DNA of 64,000 bases, taken from the NCBI GenBank assembly GCA_036362985.1, contig JAYGXS010000006.1, positions 16,838,864 to 16,902,863 on the forward strand, written 5' to 3'. Within the stretch, counting starts at the first letter, position 1, and each line of letters begins with the position of its first letter. This DNA is from Ligula intestinalis (Eukaryota > Platyhelminthes > Cestoda > Diphyllobothriidea > Diphyllobothriidae). Positions 23,940 through 33,194 of the stretch are shown in pieces. Both the position numbers and the translations under genes were made by a program. The notes under the pieces are model-generated. The model was not told where the DNA came from and ran no database searches. It was given only the letters and a program-made list of their open reading frames with translations.

Positions 23940-24085
23940 TCTGCTACTATTTTCTGCTGATGCCTTTGATGAAGAATCCGCGCCGGATGTCGAAACCTTG
24001 GGTGAATAATAGTGTTGTCTCAGCTATCGAATCTTCTTCCTCAATTACTTCCTGGGAGTCGCATGTTCGCTTGTATTGGCAACCT
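23940..24085 (+). mobile_element. PLE-B 3' tail with hammerhead-like motif
   Basis: 'tttgatgaagaatccgcgccggatgtcgaaac' keeps the core and stem II (GAATCC with GGATGTC, one bulged base). It is followed by the shared tail 'cttcttcctcaattacttcctgggagtcgcatgttcgcttgtattggcaa'. No coding part remains. Confidence 0.7.
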
Positions 24086-24339
24086 CTTAAGTGTGTTTTC
24101 GTGGTTATTTTTACATGCCCGCGGAGAGATTTTTTCTATTCTGTTCAACGATTAGTGGAAGTAAGCAACAATGGCTTTTTGATGACATAGATTATGACTA
24201 TACCTGTAATTTATGTGTTATAATCTTGCCACAAGCCACGATCTTCGTATCCCAACAACATCTCGATCCAATCCCCAAAGGAAGACTCAACAGCAGAACA
24301 GGAAGAAGTAAATTATATTGCCGTATACTACCAGCCTAC

Positions 24340-24445
24340 ATTCTGGAGGCAAGCAGGATATGTACACGCATGTACAGGATCGGACTGCAATCGGACCAAT
24401 CAGATAGTATCCTCAATTGGCTCAACTGCCTTTCTGATTCATCCG
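24340..24445 (+). repeat. Dispersed repeat shared with 1,640-1,730
   Basis: 'aggatcggactgcaatcggaccaatcagatagtatcctcaa' matches 'aaggtcggactgaaaccggaccaatcaggtagtgtccttga' in the first 2 kb; upstream 'ggcaagcaagga' also matches. Confidence 0.55.
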
Positions 24446-24769
24446 ATTGACGCAGTAGAGTCCTAATCCTGGCGACAGCTTGCGTGTAATCACCACGTGC
24501 CTTGTGTGTGGGTAGATCGGTAGTGTGGCTTGGAAGCGAGTCGATTAGAGCGACTCTTAAGGTCCTGCACCCAATCTACAAAAATATATTACCTGCAAAT
24601 CCCATTTGATAACAAGACAGTTGCTACAGGATGACTCACCTTTTCTACACTGATTTATCGGAATTTCCGTACAAATCCACATAAAAAATTAGTATTTTGA
24701 CCATCCTAGGCTACAACCTTCATAATATGCCTCACAAAATCATTGTAGCAGAGGCGACTTTCAGTTGGC

Positions 24770-24840
24770 TTTTTCTAGTCATAACAGACTTGCGCAGCAT
24801 CTATCACACTTTCTCCTCTTTTATCTGCATGCCTTCGATG
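24770..24840 (+). repeat. Short dispersed repeat shared with 53,700-53,790
   Basis: 'agacttgcgcagcatctatcacactttctcctc' here and 'agacttgcgcagcatctactgcactctctcttc' at 53.7 kb. Confidence 0.5.
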
Positions 24841-25030
24841 GAATCTATCAAGGTTTAGGTTCTCTCTATTTTTTATCACGAAACTAATGAGATCGGACTG
24901 GAGATTTTCCTCCAACGCTTTTTAGTACCTTTTATTAGTTGGGGATTTTCAGGTGCTGACGTCTGACTTTTTGGACTAGATTGGAACGTATCATCCGAGA
25001 CGATAAGAAGTAACATTCAAGAATTCATTT

Positions 25031-25384
25031 AGTTGACCCAATTAACTCAATCTGCCAAACCAACTTTATAATTACGTTAGCCTAGTAGTCATTCTGGTGG
25101 ATTCTAGATGATTGCTTAGGAAATCCTGCTTGGGTAGTCAACTTGCTGTTCCGCATTGGTGGATTACATGTGAGCGGCCAAGTTGGGCGGGTAATATCGA
25201 TCCAAATGTGATTTAACTCACGGTGTGAAGCGCGACGTTCGTAGCTCAAGTGGGTAGAGCGTTGGCTTGGCTAAAAGGCCACTCTCCTATGCGGGTTCGA
25301 ATCCCGCCGAATGCCGCCAGTTTTTTTCACAATTGGGTCAACTAAATTAACTAAATCTGCCAAACCAACTTAATAATTCAAGAG
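25031..25384. repeat. tRNA-like unit (25,238-25,322) between ~44-bp direct repeats
   Basis: The unit has a perfect B box (ggttcgaatcc) inside a 5-bp T stem (GCGGG/CCCGC), an A box in a D arm (GCTC/GAGC) and an acceptor-like stem that extends to ten positions with one mismatch (gcgacgttcg/cgaatgccgc). The anticodon region does not give a standard 5-bp stem and 7-base loop with T33, so a working tRNA is unlikely. 'ttaact.aatctgccaaaccaactt.ataatt' occurs before (25,044-25,076) and after (25,346-25,380) the unit. Confidence 0.6.
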
Positions 25385-25606
25385 TTCATTTGTTCATGGC
25401 ATCTCCGTTCAAGTATCAGGCCTCAACTAGTTCCGTACCTGACGCACAAACGGGCATTGCGAGTCAAGGTTTCTAGGCAGCGCATCATCAGTTTGTCATG
25501 ACTTGAAAACCTGTTTTATATAAACAAACTAGCCTACTGATAGACATTTAGTACAAATGTTAGTTTTAACTTTTCGAAAATTCCCATTGAAAATTTCAGA
25601 AGATAA

Positions 25607-25650
25607 GTTGGCAAACATACGTTTGTTTTCGATAAATTCTCGTCAGGCCT
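25607..25650 (-). ncRNA. Hammerhead ribozyme-like motif, PLE-A 3' region
   Basis: On the minus strand: stem I GGC (25,649-25,647) with GCC (25,612-25,610); core CTGACGA (25,646-25,640; position 7 tolerates change); a 2-bp stem II with 5-base loop; GAAA (25,630-25,627); stem III AACA:TGTT; cleavage-site base T at 25,613. All strictly required core bases are present. The stem II is very short. Confidence 0.6.
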
Positions 25651-25656
25651 TTACAT

Positions 25657-26745
25657 TTATGTGTTATGAATAAAGTATGGTGGTTGGTGGACAGATGAAG
25701 TGTTCTCGTTGTCACTGTGGGGAGGAGGGGGGTGGGGGTAGGTTGGGGGAGTTGAGATCAAAATGTCAATGTCTAGACGGCCCGGCGTCCAGGACCACCG
25801 ATAAGGTGTGCGTGGCTGGACTTGGGACTTGGTCGTCTCTGCGGGGGCCCGTTTCCGAGGTCTGTGGTCCGCTGTGGGTGGCCTTTTACCTAGTTTCGCC
25901 CATGGCAACTGGGGCGCCGCGACGAAATTCTTTTGGGCACATAGCAGCGGTCTGCGTAGCCTGATGGCGGCCGCCTCTGCCGTCGCCAAAAGACGCTGTC
26001 CGAGGAGTTTTGAGTAGCTTGAAGGCACCTTGTAAATCACTCGGAAGGCCTCTTTGGCATCCACGCGATGGTTCGAGTCTACCAGGTGCGCTAAGATTGA
26101 ACTGTTTACACCTTTAAGTTGGCCCTTCCCTAACCATGCGGGTATGTGTTCCCTTACTCTTTTGGACAAGCGCCGGCTCGTGCGACAAATATATCCTGCC
26201 CCACAGGAACAGGTAAATGAATATATGCACATTGAGGTGGTCTGGGCTGGCAGTTTATCCTTAATCTCTCCGTATAGGATGGGAGTAGTCGAGAACAATA
26301 CATGGGCGTTGGCTGCTGGGAAGGTAGTTGATACGGCTTGACTCAGGCGCCTCCTTAGTAGTTCGCTTGGTCCGTCCCCTTGAAATGGGACTCTGATGAA
26401 GATTCGTTTCTTTTCCACTGTTAATACTGAGGGCTTTGGCGGCCTTTCAGCCATGTTTTTAGCGATAAATCGACAAGGATACCCATTTTGTCGAAACACG
26501 TTTTCAACTATCTTAAGCTCCTCCTCAATGCTATCAATCGAGCAAATCCTCTTCGCCCTTTGCGTCAAACACCGTACTAAATTGCGTTTGAAGTTCAACG
26601 GTACGAAACTAGCGAAATTGACGTATTGCGCGGACCACGTCTTCTTCCGATATACCCTACGTTGAATGCTCTCTTCGGCTCTTTTACTCAGTAGCACATC
26701 AAGGAATGGAAGCGATCCAGATTGTTCTTCTTCGAGGGTAAATTT
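25657..26745 (-). pseudogene. PLE-A RT C-terminus plus GIY-YIG endonuclease
   Basis: The frame is open for over 350 codons. Upstream of the first possible start it already reads the RT motif LPFLDVLL, so the protein is truncated at its N-terminus. Order: RT thumb/linker (ASFVPLNFKRNLVRCLTQRA, RICSIDSIEEEL), then a Cys-containing GIY-YIG module (YSFTCSCGAGYICRTSRRL, KRVREHIPAWL). The catalytic YIG glycine is replaced by Cys (GYIC) in this copy, which may weaken the nuclease. The last ~90 residues are Pro/Arg-rich and unlike the family core. No frameshift is seen, suggesting a fairly recent insertion. Confidence 0.8.
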
Positions 26746-27521
26746 TTTTTATTTGTGCGCCCGATTTACTGTATGCATTAGCGTTGATAAGTTGGTTTGA
26801 TCTGATGCAACTGCAAATATGTCGTGAAATTAGTGTGAAATTGGATGTTTTTTTTGCGCTTTCACATTCCATCCATGTCATTTAAATGCTGTTTTTATCC
26901 TTCACAGATCTGTTACGTACATGAAGCGTCTAAGATACTTTTCTGTCCCCACCTGACAAAACCTGCATTTCTGAAAAAGCTCCTTTTCTAGACTCCCTTC
27001 TTAACTGTGTTTGTTGTTTTTTGAAACTAACAGTTTGGCTATGCATCTTGATCGGATCACGGGAGAATTCAATTGCTCCGGCCCTCACCGCAACGACGAT
27101 AAGTAGCACCGCTTCGTGCATTAAGCGAATTTGAGTTTGATATTTTGGTAGCGGTTAGTGAATGGGAATTCCGATAAATGTTACGCTGAACCAATATTTC
27201 GTCGATTATGTTATATCGTAACATAATTCACTGCGTGACGTCCATATTCTTTCGTATTTGACAGTATAGTTACTAAACGTTACGGAATATTTCAACATTC
27301 TGACAGGCGCCTCTCACACATTTTTTACTAAGATTTTTACTCCATCCCATTGTCTGATATGCTCTCCCTCTCCGCATGATTATATGCGGAAGTACTTCTA
27401 ACCATCCTGCAGCTTTTTCAGTTACTGCTTTCGTATTGATATGGGCTGTTTTGTTGAAATGCAGGTGGTGTCAGAACTTTCTTTTTTTTCTTAAATCAAC
27501 CACGATGTTGTTTATTTTCAG

Positions 27522-27870
27522 TCGCGCGGTTTACACGTCGTTGATCACTACGGAGGTGAGATGCAGATTCGACCACCTCGCCGCTCGAGCAGTATGAGTC
27601 GTGAATTGCCGAGAGTCGGTTTAGATCCAAGCAACATGAATCAATATCGTGTATTCCCACAAGGAGACTATTCGACCATTTCGCGTTGTAATCCTATCAG
27701 CAGCGGTGGTGGTGGTGTCCACCGGGTATCGAGCCAAATTTTCGCTGGTGATGCTACAGGACCGCACGCCTCACCTGCATCTCCGGCCTGCCGTGCTGCA
27801 ACCGTTGGTCCTGCGCAGGCCTCCCAGCTAGCTGCTGAGGCAGCTAAACGCCGCACTACTGGGGACCCTG
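27522..27870 (+). CDS. Exon 6 of the unidentified plus-strand gene
   Basis: Acceptor 'tttattttcag' gives a phase-0 start that fits exon 5; donor G|GTAATT at 27,871 is phase 1. The exon reads HVVDHYGGEMQIRPPRRSSS, then NQYRVFPQGDYSTISR, then Gly, Ala and Ser-rich sequence. The RRSSS string is a likely basophilic kinase target. Tyrosine-containing motifs (QYRVF, DYSTI) resemble docking sites of signalling scaffolds, but no domain is identified. Confidence 0.7.
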
Positions 27871-27978
27871 GTAATTTCGACTTGTGTATTACTGCACAAG
27901 TATATGGCTACTCAAATACATTTCAGTAGCAGTTTTCTTTGTTTCTATTTCTGTTCTATCGCGCCCTTCTTGTTATAG

Positions 27979-28254
27979 GTCGTTCGAGCGTCAAGGTGCT
28001 GCCCAGCGAGCCACCCACCACTGTCACGTCCCGTCTTCCACAGCGTGCACCAAACACCCAACTTGTGCGGCCCTCCGTACTAGCCAACAAATCGCAGAGG
28101 ATGCATAACAATCAGCACCATCAGCAGCACTTACCAACACAACAGCAGTCCAATTTCTCTTACGGCTCTGGTCACACCGTCCCGCCCCCACAGGCCTTCT
28201 GGGGTGTCACTGGCGGTAGGCGGACGAACGTGGTGGATGAGATAGAAAGCACAA
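27979..28254 (+). CDS. Exon 7 of the unidentified plus-strand gene (Gln/His-rich)
   Basis: Acceptor 'ttgttatag' and donor A|GTACGG at 28,255; both phase 1. The intron before it is only 108 bp, the shortest in the gene. The exon reads RSSVKVLPSEPPTTVTSRLP, then a Gln/His-rich block (about 15 residues), then QAFWGVTGGRRTNVVDEIES. The mix of compact patches in low-complexity sequence resembles short linear motifs in a disordered tail. Confidence 0.75.
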
Positions 28255-28875
28255 GTACGGCTTGTTTATTTTGATGCTACTTTTATAAAAACAACTTGTA
28301 TGCAGTAGCTAAATCTTGGTTTTTTGCTGCCAATCTTTTTGGTGTTTTGTGCTTGGCACCGGAGCCCCAACTTCGGTAAAAATTTGGATTTTTACGCGTA
28401 AATTTCGTGTTTTATGAGACTTGTGCAGCTTTTTCTCAACGTATCTGTAATCGCTTATTTGATCCCGCTAAAGACAATTATGAAACTTTTTGTTTCCGCC
28501 CGATTTCCCACTGTCATGTATGAATACTAACCGCTGGACTTAAAGTTCCAGTGTCCGTTGAGTGCAGTCAACTCTTTATTTTTGGCCTAGGGTCATGCTA
28601 TGCTCTGCTGCTAAATCGAGAATCGACTTCATTTCATTCTATCATGCGCTAGTCATCTGATAGCCACATTTCTTTCATCGCTTGTCAGTTAAATACCCTT
28701 AGTTTATTTTTGATGCTCGTGTTAGAACTGCTGCGCTGTTCTTTGTAGAGCAGTGTTAGCTAAGGCGTTCATTCTGCTGTATCTTGTTTAAAATTCGTTT
28801 CTTTGCTGAACTTGACAGATTTTCGCAAATCTTTTGAAAAACTGCAAGTTCATTTCCTCTTGTTTCCATTCGCAG

Positions 28876-28907
28876 GTTTCATTGACTCCTCGTGCGGTGG
28901 TTCGTAG
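28876..28907 (+). CDS. Exon 8, terminal exon of the plus-strand gene
   Basis: A pyrimidine-rich acceptor (…tccattcgcag) joins in phase 1 and reads FIDSSCGGS then TAG at 28,905-28,907. A different frame through the same region stays open for ~65 more codons but does not match the exon 7 phase. The protein would therefore end about ten residues after the last intron. Confidence is limited because the exon is so short. Confidence 0.5.
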
Positions 28908-29684
28908 ACTTCCACTTTCACGCTTATTCTCAGCCTGCAGGCAGAAGCACGCCATTAACTCACTCATCCATGTTCCCCTACCTTGCTCCATTTTGCTTCC
29001 TCGTTTCCGCTTCGAGTACCTATACTCAGCCCTTGCATTGTGTTCCATCATACCGCGTCACTCTCTTAGTTCCTAACAGCAGCTGAGTTCGCCCCCTGCC
29101 CCGGGATTCCCCCCGTTCTAGTCCGTGCCCTCTGTGCATGGACCTAGGTTTCTTATACTGCATTCGCCACCGCTGTTAAATCATGTAAATATTGCCCTCA
29201 GCACTCCGTTTTTTTCTATCTCGTGTTGAAGAACTTTTCTCATTTTTGGGAAATATTTCCGTTTCTCTCAACCCCTAGCCTTATTTCTTTTTTTTCAGCG
29301 TTAAGTTCCTCCTACCCCCACGGCTTACCATGCTGCTTTTTGTTTAAGCCGCCTGTGTTTTACCTTTTATTCTCTGTTCTACCTTATGTCTATATATATT
29401 TAAATACTGGCTTATTTAAGCCTGCCAATGAACTGGAAATGGGCATGCCAGTCGACTTTGTCGCTGTCTCTTCTAAATTATATACGCATATAACTTTCTG
29501 AAATCTTCCGCCTTCTGGATTATGCGGTTGGCTAGGATTGTAATGGGGTTTTTGTGTTCCTTCCGGCTTGTCGATTTATCGTGGCAGTCAGTTGTATAAA
29601 ATCGGGTGGCCGCAAGCGCTCATGCTGACGCATCTCTCTTCTGGAATTTCAGCTCTCGTAACTAGTAAGATAGCGACAAGTAAT
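28908..29684. other. Probable 3' untranslated region and spacer
   Basis: Pyrimidine-rich sequence with no gene. The first AATAAA-type signal I noticed is at about 29,681-29,686, at the edge of the palindrome; earlier variant signals are possible. Confidence 0.35.
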
Positions 29685-29727
29685 AAACAAGGAAAGGCAT
29701 CCTTTGGGAAAATGAGTAATTTTTTTC

Positions 29728-29768
29728 AGTAAATTTTCGACACTGGATCCCCAGGTCGTCGTCAGACT
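29728..29768 (-). ncRNA. Hammerhead-like motif in palindrome arm 1
   Basis: Mirror copy of the arm 2 motif on the minus strand: CTGACGA (29,765-29,759), same stem II with bulge, GAAA (29,738-29,735), stem I AGT:ACT. Confidence 0.45.
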
Positions 29769-29886
29769 TGAGAGAAATTTGCAAAGAACATTTAGCGTTT
29801 CAAAGTGCTGATACAGTTATATAGTCATCTGGAGTGGATGTTATCAGCACTTTTAATCGCTATCTGTTCTCTGCAAATTTCTCGCA

Positions 29887-29927
29887 AGTCTGATGACGAC
29901 CTGGGGATCCAGTGTCGAAAATTTACT
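29887..29927 (+). ncRNA. Hammerhead-like motif in palindrome arm 2
   Basis: CTGATGA at 29,890-29,896, one extra C, then stem II GACCTGG:CCAGTGTC with one bulged T, GAAA at 29,917-29,920, a minimal stem III and a 3-bp stem I (AGT:ACT). The extra junction base and short stems make activity uncertain. Confidence 0.45.
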
Positions 29928-29970
29928 GAATCAAATTGCTTATTTTCCCAAAGGGTGCCTTTCCTTGAAA

Positions 29971-32900
29971 GTAAAATATTTGGGATGCCTGCCTTTCAGT
30001 TTATACCAAGTAATAAACAGTGTAATTCCAGTGTGACTATGAGGGAGAACGTAACATAATTGTTCTAAACGCGCAAAGCCATGTTTTGTTTGACAATCGG
30101 GAGCCACAAAAAGTACACAGCAGTTTTAGCAACTCTGAAAATTCAAGCGGCCATCAAAAGGACCTGCCAACGCTCCAGTAGACAAGACACGGGAATATGG
30201 CTTCTACCTTACTCCGGGGGTCGTGCTCTAATTTGGCGGTAGATAAGGCTTTTAGCTTGGGGACATTTAGCCGTCCTGGGCATTTGCACAAGGACACCTT
30301 CCGGGGTAATCGGGTTCCTACCTCCTTTTCTTGTAGGTCTGGGCATTTAGAAGGATGTATGCTGTGATCAGGAGTCTATTCGTGCAGTTTTTTTCACTGA
30401 AAGCTCGTTTCGTAGCATACTGATTCCCGATACTCAATCACCGAAAGCACTGACCTTAATGATCCGAAAGGAAAGTGGACAATGTATTCTGCGGATCTGT
30501 CCGTGTGGCTTCTTGACACCCAAAAAATTTCTGTGTATTCTATTTGGTTNNNNNNNNNNGGACCTCATTGATCCAAGTTTTTTGTGAGATTAAGCAAAAA
30601 CTGTGTTGCTAGGGCACTAAACCTTAGGTGTAAGCGTTAAACTCGCATGGTTATGGCCCTTCACCGATCCGATCGCACGAAAAAATGAACCAATAGGAGG
30701 TCGGGTCAATGCGTCGAAAAAGACGCCTAGTTGACAATGTGTCCCTTAGTTGAACGAAAAAACCAACAGTACGTCAAGTGTCAATGCGTATTATAGCAAC
30801 TGCATGTTTTGTGAGGACACTTTAGTGAAAGTTCGGCCATAGAGAAATTTGAGGTGGATGGAGCGGCAAAGTATAACGGATTTTGAAGCCGTTTTGAAAG
30901 TCGTTCTGAAAGTTCAACTCAGAAATTTTTGATCGAACTTAGAGCGAACCAGTATATCCAAAGTCTACAGACACAGACCGAAATGGGGTGTTAATATTTC
31001 GTGCAGCCGCTGTGGAATGACCGGGGTGTATGTGGGTACTGTTAGAAGTTTTATTTTTGAAACCCTGGTTTACTTAAATAATCCCTAAAGTCCTTGATTT
31101 TGCTGTTGCGGTACGTCCATCGCCTTAAATCATAGTAAGTATTTACAGCCTACCGATTTCGTTAGAGTAGAAAGGCGGAAGTTGATTTAACCTTCGAAAA
31201 CGGTAAATTACGCGGATACTTGATGCTGAAATATCTAATTAAAGTGATATTTAAAGAGGTAATTTCTTATGGACAGCCTTTTTATTTATTTGAGGCGTAT
31301 TAGTATCTGAAATATGTTGTGGAAGTTAATTTTTCTTGGCAATGTGTTGACATGTTTGGGTGATCCTAAAACCGGGAGACAAACAGACAGGTGTATTAGA
31401 AAGAATGCCCGAAAACTCGCTTTTTAGAAAATCTTATTTCGAAGGTTTTGATAGGCCCGTAGAACCTAATTCTTATTTAAGGAACATCGACTTAAACCAC
31501 TGAAAATCGTAGTATTAGTCATCATTTCTCGAACGATGTGCACTTCGTTGTCATCGAAAGGTGACAGAAGGAAATTTCTCTGAGTGTGCACAAAATGGTA
31601 CTTTTACGATTGCACCTGACAATTCCATTTAAATGTATTAGTCACGGACCGGAATTTCCTCAAGTGAGCTCAAGAGCTCCTGTGAACTTTCAGTTGGCGC
31701 AATCAAGCGAAAATCTGGTTGCCTTAGTCCAAATTAAGTCCGACAATTTTTAAACGGAAGACACAACTAGAAATTCTCGTAGAACCATGTTTGACTACGG
31801 CTGTGAATGAAATGTCCGTTAATGGTACCGAAAATCAAAGTGTTTGGAAGTTTGCGCGTCACAGTTAATGGGTGCCAACTTTCAAAAACTTCAGTTGAAA
31901 AAAATGTGTAACGAATGCAATAACTTAAGAAAGTTGCGCTGAAATAACAATATGGCAAACGGCTACTACAAGTCCTTGGTTAATCTTTCTAATGCAGATA
32001 GCCGTTTTGGTCATTTTTTAGACTCACCCGAACATGAAATCTCATCGCCGATATAAATCAACGTCCAGAGCAAAATTCGGCGACCAAGTAAAAAATTGCC
32101 TCTTCAAAAATTTGGGAAGCAAATCGAAACTTTTTGTCCATTTTTGCTTTTGCTTTTTGCACATTGTTTTGTTTCTACAGCAAACAAAAGAGCTCCCTTC
32201 TCACCTACTTTTGAAACCATTTAACTTTTCTGGCTTTTAATATGTATCCGTCCTGTAATAATAAATTTTTTGCGTTCTACATATAAATTGAATAGTATTT
32301 TCGGCCGACCAGATACCCGCCCGTTCCGCTTCTAATTTACGCATTGGAAGAAATCCAGCATTTCAAGAATATCCTATCGTATTCACCAAAGTTTATATGG
32401 TCCTTTGCTTCTCAGCCTTTTTAGGAATGCTACATGGGTAAGGGGTATTATGAATGTGATAAATCTGTAGTCTGTTGCTTTAATTTTCTCTTATATTCTG
32501 GGGTGTAAACTTGACTATATTTACATGTGAAAGTCTTGGAGACAGTGAAGCCTCTCTTATATCTTTGATTAAGTGCTTGATTTTCTCCAACAAATGACAA
32601 TATTCACTTCGGCGAAAGTTGCTTTGGTAGACCTATCTCGTGTGGAGTAGTGTTCTCTCCCACTGACATGCGTATATTTGGAACAAGGCAGTGATTTTTA
32701 TTGTAAATTGCCTGGACAGCAAGCGACTATGACATTCGCACAGCTATCTGTTGATAAAACAACTGATAAGCATACCGTGAATACAAAAAGGGTCTCATTC
32801 GCAACGCCTTAAGCAAATACTTCAACTATCCAGCGTCAGGTACTCCGTCAGACTATCTGGATTCCCTTCGTCAGCTTTTAATAATCTTTGTTCTTGGTGT

Positions 32901-33108
32901 AAACTGGCGTAATTCTCACATATAACAAAACCACAGATCGTTCACCGAAAATAATGAATTATTCCAATAAGCAAACGAGTCATGGAGTCTTAAACTGGAA
33001 TGCCTAAGCATGGAATGCTTTTGTACATTGCAACCAAAAAGCTTTTTCATAGTCCTCCTATCAAATTTACCTGCTTCTTAGGTCATTACTCACCTTATTA
33101 AGGCTTCT
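29971..33108. other. AT-rich intergenic stretch
   Basis: Contains an assembly gap (30,550-30,559, ten N), a relative of the 42.9 kb palindrome near 30,930-31,060 and the long dispersed repeat at 31,180-31,745. No gene is seen. Confidence 0.5.
31180..31745 (+). repeat. Long AT-rich dispersed repeat, family G (copy 1)
   Basis: Aligns over ~550 bp with 45,700-46,280: 'gaggcgtatta', 'ttgacatgtttgg.tgat.ctaaa', 'gac..aggaaat', 'aattc.atttaaat.tatta.tcac', 'ggcgcaatcaag.gaaaatctg'. No reading frame is conserved. Confidence 0.65.
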
Positions 33109-33160
33109 TTCGCAATCTTTTCATGCTTTCATCAGCATTTCGTCGCACAGAGGTATGTGC
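33109..33160 (+). repeat. Direct repeat left of PLE-B copy
   Basis: 'tcgcaatcttttcatgctttcatcagcatttcgtcgca…gtatg.gc' recurs at 34,372-34,424 just beyond the other end of the PLE-B coding part. Confidence 0.7.
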
Positions 33161-33194
33161 AGCCGTTTCGACTCACTATTAAACTAAAATAGTA

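Larger units (their letters stand above)
25560..26750 (-). mobile_element. Penelope-like element PLE-A, 5'-truncated
   Basis: A minus-strand PLE: end of the reverse transcriptase, linker, GIY-YIG endonuclease, then a 3' region with a hammerhead-like fold right behind the stop codon. Truncation is near 26,750, where an A/T run abuts the RT motif. It lies in antisense orientation within the plus-strand gene's intron. PLEs copy RNA into DNA using RT and, in this class, a GIY-YIG nuclease. Confidence 0.85.
19932..27521. other. Intron between exons 5 and 6 (7.6 kb)
   Basis: A repeat-filled intron: palindrome plus SINE (20.1-20.5 kb), telomere-like fragments (20.9 and 23.5 kb), a reverse SINE (21.1 kb), a duplicated repeat (21.5 and 23.05 kb), a PLE-B tail (23.95 kb), a tRNA-like unit (25.2 kb) and a PLE-A copy (25.6-26.7 kb). 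Phase 0 on both sides agrees with no missing exon. Confidence 0.5.
29685..29970. repeat. 286-bp palindrome with ~128-bp arms, hammerhead-like motif in each
   Basis: Arm 1 (29,685-29,813) is the reverse complement of arm 2 (29,843-29,970) at roughly 85-90% by eye, with a ~30-bp loop. Both arms contain 'ctga.gacgacctggggatccagtgtcgaaaatttact'. The outer ends read 'caaggaaaggca(t/c)cctttgggaaaat' on opposite strands. No coding sequence is present. It could be a non-autonomous element or an inverted pair of PLE ends. Confidence 0.85.

Noticed and set aside
25238..25322. Functional tRNA gene
   Set aside because: Promoter boxes and T arm are good, but the anticodon arm does not form properly.
28876..29076. 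Longer alternative C-terminus in another frame after exon 7
   Set aside because: It needs a different phase from exon 7; the phase-consistent reading stops at 28,907.
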